Positions 39,690 through 48,700 of a stretch of DNA of 64,000 nt are shown here, one piece after another (positions within the stretch are counted from its first letter, which is position 1; the number at the start of each line of letters is the position of its first letter). This DNA comes from Lampropedia aestuarii (lineage in GTDB: Bacteria; Pseudomonadota; Gammaproteobacteria; Burkholderiales; Burkholderiaceae_C), in contig NZ_SSWX01000015.1 in NCBI RefSeq assembly GCF_004803635.1, positions 1 to 64,000 on the forward strand. Reading direction: 5' to 3'. A model generated the notes under the pieces. That model made no database searches. It was not told where the DNA came from and saw nothing but the letters and a program-made list of their open reading frames with translations. A program made the translations under genes and the position numbers.

Positions 39690-41144
39690 ATGGCAAATGG
39701 AACGGCGGCTTTTCTCTCTGGGCTTCTTGGCGGCGGTGTGACCGGCGTGCAGCTGCGCAAATCTTGGGATAGCAAGTCCGAAAGGGATGCGCAGAACAAG
39801 GAGAGGCATGACCTCGATATGGCCAGGCTGGAGCGTGATCAGCGCAATGCTGAGCAAGAAGATCTCCTTCGCCAGCAATGGGTGGAAGCCACTAATAGCG
39901 AGTTAGGGATCGGCGCTGCAGCATCGCTGCCAGCCGCAACTACTGGCGGCCTTGGAGCGCCAGGTGCGGTATCAAATGCCATTCCGCAAACACAAGTCAT
40001 CGCAAGAAGCCTGGCCCCAAACGCATCTGCCACGACCGTCGCCCCTGCGCAGGACCGGCAGGGAGCGCCAACGCAAAGCATGCCTATAGCCGATGGCGGA
40101 AGCCTAGGCGCAACAATTGCTAAAGATGCGGCCAACCTCAACGCCTTGACAAGCCAGATGGCCATGCTGCGCGGCGATTTCAATACAGCAACCGCATACC
40201 GTGATCGCGCCGTGAGCGAAAGAAATTCGCGTGATGACATGCGCTACGCCATGGGCATCTTGGCTGATCCGAAGGGAGAGGACGCGCAAGAGCTATTGAA
40301 GATGGTCACGCAAACCAGCGTGCCGGGCTTGAGTCCTCGGATTGACGAGCAGACTGGTATCGCTTATCTGGAAATTGCAAATCCGGAGGGCGGCTCCAAG
40401 CAGGTCGAATTGAGTGGATCAAACTTGATGCGCCTTGCCCAAGCAAAGAGGAAGCTAGATCGCGGCGATGCCAGCGCTTTAGAGGATCTGGCCGCCATTG
40501 ATAAAGGGCTTGCGGGCGCTGCTGTTGCGAACTGGAAAGTGCAGCAGGATATGGCGAAGTTCAACAACGATGCTCGCAAGGATGCCTCTGGAATCCAGAA
40601 GGATGCAGTACAGGCCGCGAGCAGCTTGAACGCAGATCGACGCGCAGAAGATGAAGCGCAGCGAGCACAGCAGGGGCGTGATGCCGCGGCCACGGCTGCC
40701 GCGAACGCGGGCCAGGGGGCGGATATTGCACGCATGATTCAAACAGGCGCAGCAACCTACACGCCACCAGCTCTGCGCGATACTAGGCCGGTCTATGACA
40801 CAAAGGATATTTCAGCAAGCCTGGGCGATGTGGTCATGGATCCTAAAACTGGCAAGCCTGCAGTGGACCCGCTTACCGGTAAGACGCAACAAATTCCGAA
40901 CCCACAGCGTGAGGCTGCGTTTGCGCAGTTCATGGTGGATGGTGGATACCGTGACACGAATGAAGCATTGCCACGCTTTTTGGCAGCCGAGGAATCTAAG
41001 CGGCAGGCGGCCGCACCAAAAGAAAATGCAGCCAAGGCTCCGGCGAGTGCAATTGAGATGCTGCGCAAGCGACCTGAATTGGCATCAGCATTTGATGCAA
41101 AGTATGGCGCTGGCGCCGCGCAACAAGTGCTCGGCTCTAAGTAA
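39690..41144 (+). CDS. Probable ejection (internal virion) protein B
   Basis: 484 residues from the ATG at 39690 (AAGGG upstream). N-terminus ANGTAAFLSGLLGGGVTGVQL is Gly-rich and hydrophobic, then long helices (residues 30-75 and 255-330) with an Ala-rich middle, and a C-terminal PNPQREAAFAQFMVDGGYRD region. Together with its neighbours it probably enters the cell ahead of the DNA. In the usual order the giant protein would follow directly; here a cargo gene is inserted in between. Confidence 0.65.
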   Translation: MANGTAAFLSGLLGGGVTGVQLRKSWDSKSERDAQNKERHDLDMARLERDQRNAEQEDLLRQQWVEATNSELGIGAAASLPAATTGGLGAPGAVSNAIPQTQVIARSLAPNASATTVAPAQDRQGAPTQSMPIADGGSLGATIAKDAANLNALTSQMAMLRGDFNTATAYRDRAVSERNSRDDMRYAMGILADPKGEDAQELLKMVTQTSVPGLSPRIDEQTGIAYLEIANPEGGSKQVELSGSNLMRLAQAKRKLDRGDASALEDLAAIDKGLAGAAVANWKVQQDMAKFNNDARKDASGIQKDAVQAASSLNADRRAEDEAQRAQQGRDAAATAAANAGQGADIARMIQTGAATYTPPALRDTRPVYDTKDISASLGDVVMDPKTGKPAVDPLTGKTQQIPNPQREAAFAQFMVDGGYRDTNEALPRFLAAEESKRQAAAPKENAAKAPASAIEMLRKRPELASAFDAKYGAGAAQQVLGSK

Positions 41145-41212
41145 GAGTTATCGGGTATTATTGATTGCCATTTCTGGGATTAATAACCACCAACCCTACT
41201 GCTGTTGCCTAA

Positions 41213-42724
41213 ATGATCGACTCAAAAAAAGATTCTCCTGATAATTTTCCAAAAAAGAAGACTCTAGCCACCCGTGCTCCAGAGAAAGTTTTGGTTCCAA
41301 CTTCGATTGGCAGCTTATATGCTAGGCGTGCAAGCAGTTCAGATTATGTTTCTTTGGCTGCTTCGAGCAAGGATCGCCTCGGGGAGTTGGCAGTCAAATT
41401 GTTTGTGAATGGCAACAAGGACAAGGCGGACAAGACCGCCTTGATTGATGCTGAATTTGAGCTACTCACCGATGAAGATATTGCTGCGGTTACTGCTGCT
41501 ATAGCAAAAGCCAACGGCTGGAATATTTCAAATGGTGGTGGAATTAAGGACTTGGGGCTGTTAGCTGGAGCTGCAATGAAAAAGCGAAATGCTGATGCTC
41601 TCGCTAGACAAAAGGAATGGCTTGATCTAATCGATAAGACTATCAATCCACCATATATGAAGCTGTTTGATGAGGTCAATAAGTTTAATAACTTGGTTGA
41701 TAAAATTGATGTTTTAAATAACTCGGCAATCAGAGGATTGCATGAGGAAATGAAAAGCCGCGATCAGATTGTTGCTCAAATTAATAAGCTGATAAATCCA
41801 TCGGTTAATGGTGCCATTGAAGAACTTCAAAAGCATACACAACCCCTATCTGGCGCGTATTCTTTTTTAGATGCCGATACCATTGGTAGGTTGTCACTAA
41901 GTCTTGACTCAATAAAGTCCATAGGCGATGAGCATCGGAAGGCATTGGGCCCACTTTGGAGAAGTGAGGTATCGGAGGCGGTGAGAAATCATTCTCTGAA
42001 TCAAAGTGAAAGCGCAATTAATGAATATTTAAGAGATATCCCGGATGGACTTCAGTCGTTTTCTAATAATGAGTGCGTTCTTAAGCCTGCCAAGGAGGAG
42101 GTGGACGAGGATAATGAAGAGCTGCCTTCATTGGACTGGCAAAATAGGCCTCCAATTGCAATGATGCGGCACCAAGATTCGTCCGTTGCTGTTGCTGCTA
42201 TCGAAACTGCGGAGTATGTCAAAAAGTCTGCCATGAATTCAGAAAAATTGACGTTGGATGTTGCCGAGCTACATGCCATATTGATTGGAGAAATGATACC
42301 CCAATGGATGGAGGCGCAGGAGATAAACAGCAAGAAAGCAGAGGCCGACCGAGCTCACGCTGAGGCTAGTTTATCGGCCACACAAAAGGGCTTGGAGCTA
42401 ACGCAAAATGGACTGGAGCTTACGCAGAAAGGCTTGAGTTTTACAAGGAATGGCTTAATTGTAGCGTTTGTTACTCTTGTTGTAACAACGGCCATGTCTT
42501 TGGCTACGGCTATTTATCAATATAATTCCTCCAAAGAAACTGAGGTAATTAATCGTGCAGAATCGCAGGCGCAAATTGAATTGCTGAAAAGTCAGCTAGA
42601 CGCGAGTCAAGAGTTGCTGATTGAAATTAGGCAATTGCGAGCAGCAACTGAGGGGCGCACGCTTTTGGAGGTAGATACTAATCCGCCAGAAGTTGCCTCT
42701 AATGTTGATGGGCTGCAAGAATAG
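41213..42724 (+). CDS. Cargo gene: coiled-coil protein with C-terminal membrane segment
   Basis: 503 residues, AT-rich compared with the genes on either side. A basic disordered start, a mixed domain (about 35-120), long helices (130-230 and 290-420) with a repeated motif GLELTQNGLELTQKGLSFTRNGL (about 380-410), one clear membrane segment LIVAFVTLVVTTAMSLATAIYQY (about 412-434) and a final coiled coil. No domain family is recognised. It sits alone between two ejection-protein genes, with a weak promoter-like TTATTG-N17-TAATAA upstream. Likely a moron expressed in lysogens; an exclusion or defence function is inferred from place and style only. Confidence 0.78.
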   Translation: MIDSKKDSPDNFPKKKTLATRAPEKVLVPTSIGSLYARRASSSDYVSLAASSKDRLGELAVKLFVNGNKDKADKTALIDAEFELLTDEDIAAVTAAIAKANGWNISNGGGIKDLGLLAGAAMKKRNADALARQKEWLDLIDKTINPPYMKLFDEVNKFNNLVDKIDVLNNSAIRGLHEEMKSRDQIVAQINKLINPSVNGAIEELQKHTQPLSGAYSFLDADTIGRLSLSLDSIKSIGDEHRKALGPLWRSEVSEAVRNHSLNQSESAINEYLRDIPDGLQSFSNNECVLKPAKEEVDEDNEELPSLDWQNRPPIAMMRHQDSSVAVAAIETAEYVKKSAMNSEKLTLDVAELHAILIGEMIPQWMEAQEINSKKAEADRAHAEASLSATQKGLELTQNGLELTQKGLSFTRNGLIVAFVTLVVTTAMSLATAIYQYNSSKETEVINRAESQAQIELLKSQLDASQELLIEIRQLRAATEGRTLLEVDTNPPEVASNVDGLQE

Positions 42725-42784
42725 GCCTCAACACTCCGTTCCAATCTTGCCACCATCCCTTGCAAGTAAACCGCAAGAGGATGT

Positions 42785-45700
42785 ATGGCGCAAGAACAGA
42801 ACCCATTCGATCAGTTCGATAACGCTGTCGATGTAAACCCGTTTGATCAATTTGATCCGAAGCCTGAAACTGGCCGCACTTATGGCCAAGCCGCCAAAGA
42901 CATTGCTGTACAGCTCGCAGAGGGTGTCAACAATTTTGCTGGCGCAGTGCCGAACTTGGTTTCTCCTGATGGAGTAGTAGCGGAGTTCTTCAGCGACAAC
43001 GCTGATTACTGGCGCGACAAGCAAAGTGATGCAACGAAGCAGGCGGTTGAGCGAGTAGAGGCAAAGATTGCGCAAGCCAACCCAGATGGAGTTATTGATC
43101 AGGCTGTGGAGGCAGCCAAGGCTTATGCCGGTGAGCCGCTGGCCGCTCAACGCCTGGTCACAACGAACGTACCCAGCGTTGTGCCGGGCGTCGCCGCAGC
43201 CAAAGGTGCGCAAGTAGCTGCAGTGGCGCGCGGAGCGACGGCGGCGCAGGCTACGAGCCAAGCGCTGCTTGCTGGGAGTGTTACAAATGCCGGGCTTAAT
43301 GCAGGCGGCGCACGCGGTGAGGCGTTTGAGGACATCCGCGACACCCTGATTGCTCAGGGCATGGATAAGGACCAGGCCACAGAAGTTGCCAAGTCTGACT
43401 CTTTGCTGCCTGCCGGCGTGGGTGCTGCTGCGGGCTTTGTTAGCGGACGAATGGGCTTGGAGAAGGTTGTCGCTGGAGGCGCGAAATCTGGTTTTAAGGC
43501 TGGCGTAGGCGCTGCTGCTGGTGAATTCCTAGGTGAGCAGCTAGAAGAAGTAGCGCCAAAGATCGCAACGAACTATCAAGCATCTGATTACGACGACCGC
43601 GCCCTGACACGAGATGTTGGCCGAACAAGCACCGAGGCTGCCATTGCGACGATGCCAGGCGCAGCGCTTGCTGGTGGTGCTACAGCAATACGTGGACGCA
43701 ACGAAGCTGTGTCACCTGCAGTCGAGTCGGAGCAACTAGGTGAAGCCACAACTAACCAGGATAGCCGGCCGGCCTCAACAGCAGCACTCCAGTTTGACCA
43801 GGCAGCTTACACACAATACCGCCGCACTTTAGAGTCAGGTGGTGCAGCCGACGCAAAAAATCCAAAGTCCACGGCATATGGTGCAGATCAATTCACGCGC
43901 GGAACATGGCTGGATACCGTCAAGAAGGCCAAGCCAGCTTGGGCTCAAGGCCTGAGTGAGCAAGAGTTGCTGGCGCAGCGCGGCAACCTTGAGCGCAGCG
44001 CCGAGATGGCAGAAGCGCTGGATCGTGAAAACACTGCTTTGCTGCGCAAGGCAGGGCAAGAGGTCAATAACCACACCCTTTATGCCGCACACCATTTTGG
44101 CGGCGCGAAAGGGTTGGCTTTCGCCCGTGCCGATGGCAGTACGACAATGGCCGAGATCTTGTCGGAGAGGCAGCTAGAAGCGAATCCATACCTCAAGGGT
44201 ATGACCAAGGCGCAGGCGATCGCTAACTGGGATCGCCGTGCTGGAGTACCTGCTGATGCGGCGCAGGCAGCGCCGACGCCAGTCGCTGATTCAACCGCTG
44301 CAAACCGACTGGCTGAGCTGGAGGTGCTTGAGTCCGCCGAGGGGTTGACTGATGCGCAGCTGGCTGAGAGAGAGGCGCTGCGCGCTCAGGTGGATGCTCA
44401 GGCGCAAATTGCTGCAGACGCTGAGAACGTGGGCACTTCGTTTCAGGATGAGCTGGCAGCGGCCACTGCCAAGGATGACCAGGCACGTCAGGCGCGCGAG
44501 TCGCAGCCGGTACCAATAACGCACCGTGATGCCCGCGCCGCTGATACGGTGCTGCAGAACCGTGATCGCAGCACCGCAGCCAGCATTGAGCAGATGAATT
44601 CGATTGCGGCCAATCCAGACTATTTGCGCACAGGCCCGTCCCGCACCATGGACCAAGGCGCCCCCGTTGTGTTTGGAGACTTCCCGGCAACTTCTGTGCT
44701 AGGCCGTGAGGAAACCGTGGCTGATGGTCGTGGTCAGCGCGTGCGCACCCGCTATGCCGTGGTGGATGCGGCGGATGTGATTGCATCCAACACTGCGGAT
44801 GGTTTGTCGGCGCAAGATTATGCGCAAGGCCTGCCCGGCAAATTGCGTGCTGTCGCTGGTAATGGCCGCGCAGCTGGTTTGGCAGAGGCTTATCGGCGCG
44901 GCACGGCGGCCAACTACCGTGCTGAGCTGCAAGAAGATGCGCTGTCCTTGGGAATTGAAACCACGAGCATTGCGCAGATGCAGGCGCCCATGCTGGTGCG
45001 TGTGATGGATGAGGCGGACGTGACGCCGGATATTGGCGACCGCAGCAACACAGTGGCCACGGCGCGCTTGTCGCCAGTTGAAGAGGCAAGCAACGACGCC
45101 AAGCGCGTGAACCTGGCTGCGCTGGAGTACGACGACAGCGGAATCCCAACGCCGGCATCCGTTCGTGGCTTCATCAATGCCATGCCTGAGGCTGAGCGCG
45201 GGAATATGCTCAACCCTGATGGCTCGCCAACGCGGCAGGCCATTGATCGACTGACGGCCGCATCTTTCAAGCAGGCCTATGGCAATGATGAGCTGGTGAA
45301 GCTGTTCGCCCAGGCGACTGACCCAGAAGCGCGAACCGTGATGACTGCGCTGGCCGAGGCATCTGGCGCCATGGCGCAGCTGCGTGATGGTGGCGAGTTT
45401 GATATTCGTCAGGTTGTTGCTGATGCTGCCGCGTTGGCGGTGAATGCGCGCCGGCGCGGCATCACCCTGAACGATGCATTGAAGAATACCGATCTGGATC
45501 TGAATCCTGAAACGTTCGTTGTCGCCGAGTTCATGGCGCAAAACATTCGCAGCGCCAAGCGCATTGCCGAGGGTTTGCGTAATTTTGCAGATAAAGCGCT
45601 TGAGCAGATCCGCATTGCCCAAGAAAATCAAGTGCAAGGCGGAATGTTTGGAGATCGTCCAACACTAAGCCGAAGCCAATTACTGGAAGGATTAAACCGT

Positions 45701-48700
45701 GATAACCAAAGAGCAGCAACCACCGCAGCAGAGCCATCCTTTGTTGAGGACCAAGCCCGGTCTGGGCCTAATGAAGAGCTGGCTGAATCAGCAGGAGCCG
45801 AGCCAAGAGCAGAAGGAAGTGGCTGGCCAAATCGCGCAGAACGCGGTGCAGAGCAAGGGCAATACAACGCCGTAGCCAATGAGTTGCCGCTAACCACTCC
45901 CGCGCGTGAGCAGGTGTTGGGGCAACAGGATCGGGAGACGTTGCGCTTTAGCCGGCCAGCCCAAAAGCAAGAGCAGACGTTAGACGGATGGCGCAAGCAG
46001 GCCGAGAATGCTGGCGCAGGCGTGGCGGTCAGTGAGCGCGACGATATTGTTACGCTCTCGAAAATTGTGATTCCTGAGGCGGCGCGCAATAGTGGAGTTG
46101 GCTCCGAGTTGATGCAGTCGCTTGTCGATTATGCAGATGCGGCTGGCAAGCATGTGGCGCTCACGCCTTCCGAAGATTTTGGCGGCAGCAAGCCCCGGCT
46201 GAAGAGTTTCTACAAGCGCTTTGGTTTTGTGGAAAACAAAGGCAAGGGCCGCGTTTTTCAGACCATGGAGGCGATGTATCGCGAGCACGCTAATAAGACG
46301 TTATTCAGCCGCACAGACAATACCGCCTCCGACTATGAGGCGCGGATTGACGCCTTATTTTCTGGCGATAAGCCTCGAAGCGCTGCGCGTGGTGAAGAGC
46401 AGGCAAAAGTTTTAGATCGCGCCGATGTGCTGGACTTGCTCAAGGTTGGGCATGGCCCGGTATACCTGAATGAATCAGCTGTTGGAAAGCCAGATCGAAA
46501 TGCTCCGCGGGGATCACCGCCAAAGCATCCTAATATGACCGCTGATCAGTGGAAGCGTGTGCCAGACTGGCTAGATCAGCCTGCTGCGGTGTTCGAATCA
46601 GCCACTATCAAGGGCGACATGGTGGTGATCGCGCCAGAGCTTGTGGATGGCTCTATTGTGATGCTGACGATTGACCCAAATGCGAGCGCGGGGCGCGGCG
46701 TATCTGTGAGGTTGCTGACCAATGCTTACGACAGAGATGGTGGCGCGCCGCCATTTCAGAGCTGGTACAACCAAGGGCTTGCACGCTATATCGACAAAAA
46801 GGTATTCCCAGCTGTTCTGCAGAGGGTTGGAGTCCAATCCTCCAATACTGTGCAGAGCAAACCGGGAATACCGAAAATTCTATCTGAAAAAAATCTCGAT
46901 GGCTATCGCAAAGTGAATTTGTCGTTGGCACGAGTAGCAGATCTAGTGCGCACTCCAAGCAATGAGCGACTGTCTATGGTGCAGCAGCAGGCCGATAAAG
47001 TGCGTAAGCATTGGCGCAATGCCCCAGAGACTATAGTACTTGAGTCTCTGGATGATGCCAGAGTGCCGGATTCGGTGCGGAAAGCAATTACAAATAGCCA
47101 AGATGGCCTAGGCGCAGTTGAAGGTTTCTTTTACAGCGGCAAAGTGTTTCTTGTGGCCAAGAATCTACCCAAGCATGCTGATGTGGCGCGCGTCATGTTG
47201 CACGAGTCACTTGGGCATTATGGCCTGCGCGGCGTGTTTGGCAAGCAGCTTGGCCAAGTTCTCGACATGGTGCAAAGCGGTCGGCGCGCGGATGTGATTC
47301 GCCAGGCGCGCGAGTATGGCCTGCATGGCAAATTGCCCGAAAATGCCACAGATGCCCAAGTATGGGACAGCATGAGTCGTGAGCAGCGCAATGAGGCTGC
47401 CGAAGAGGTGCTGGCATTTATGGCGCAGGAGCAGCCCGAGATTGGCTTTGTGCGCCGCGCTGTGGCCGCTATTCGCTCGTGGCTGCGTGAGAATGTGCCC
47501 GGCTTCAACAAGATGCGCCTGAGTGATGGAGACATCATCCGCAATTACTTGCTGCCAGCGCGCGACTGGGTGGAGCAGGGCAAATCATCTGAGATGGGTG
47601 CTAAAAGCAATGGGCGCATGCGTGCAGCATTTAGCTTTGGCAGAAATGCAGAAGATGGCCGGCGATTAAGCATTGCGGACTGGGCTAAGGCCCACTTTGG
47701 CAGCGCCATGGCGCCGAACAATAAGCCCACATGGCAGAACTTTGCCGACTGGTTTGGCGACAGCAAGGTAGTGGATGAAAATGGATCGCCCTTGGTGGTC
47801 TACCACGGGACCGCTGCTGACCTCAGTTTTTTTGATCCACTTGCGCTTGGAGCATCAACGAAGGCGGCTTCAGCAAAAAAAGCGTTCTTTTTCTCGGGCA
47901 GCCCGAAGGTCGCCAGTGGATATGCATTCCTGTCCGAGACGCGCACCGGCTTAAATGTTTCGGTGCTGAAAAACGCTGCCAAGTCCGACGTCTTGCCAAA
48001 AGAGCTGCAAGACTACATGAATGCCGAGGCAGATCGCATGGCTAGCGATGCGCTTGAGCGTGGTGAGCCAGCGTGGATCAATGAAGATTCGGAGACCGGT
48101 GGCGGCACGCCAGGTGCAAACGTTTTGCCGCTATACCTGTCGGCAAAAAATCCTAAAGTCATCGACTACAACGGCAGTGAGTACCGAGAGGTGAGCTTTG
48201 CCAGTGCCATTGAACAAGCCAAGAAAGAGGGGTATGACAGCGTCATCTTCAGGAATGCCGAAGACTCCATGCATAAAGACTACAGCGAAGTGTCGGATAT
48301 CTTCGCCGTTTTTAGCCCGGAGCAGATCAAGTCCGCCACTGGCAACTATGGGGATTTTGACCCGGCCAATCGCGATATTCGTTTCAGCCGTGTGCCGCAG
48401 GCGGCTCAAAGCGTTTTGACCAAGACACAGGATGCAGTCAAAAAACTGACTGGCTATGACAGCATGGATGCCGCCATTTACGCATGGCAGGACAAGTTCA
48501 TTGATCTGAAGCGCATCCAGCAAACCATTAAGGATTTGGGCGGCACGGTTAGCGAGATCAATGACGCCTACCGTGGCGAAGAGTTATTTCATAAGCGAGT
48601 GGCTAAGCGTACTCAGGATTTCATGCGCGACGAGTTGCGCCCGCTGCTCAAAGGCATGAATGACTCTGCGGTGTCGATCGAGCAGATGGAGCAATTCCTC

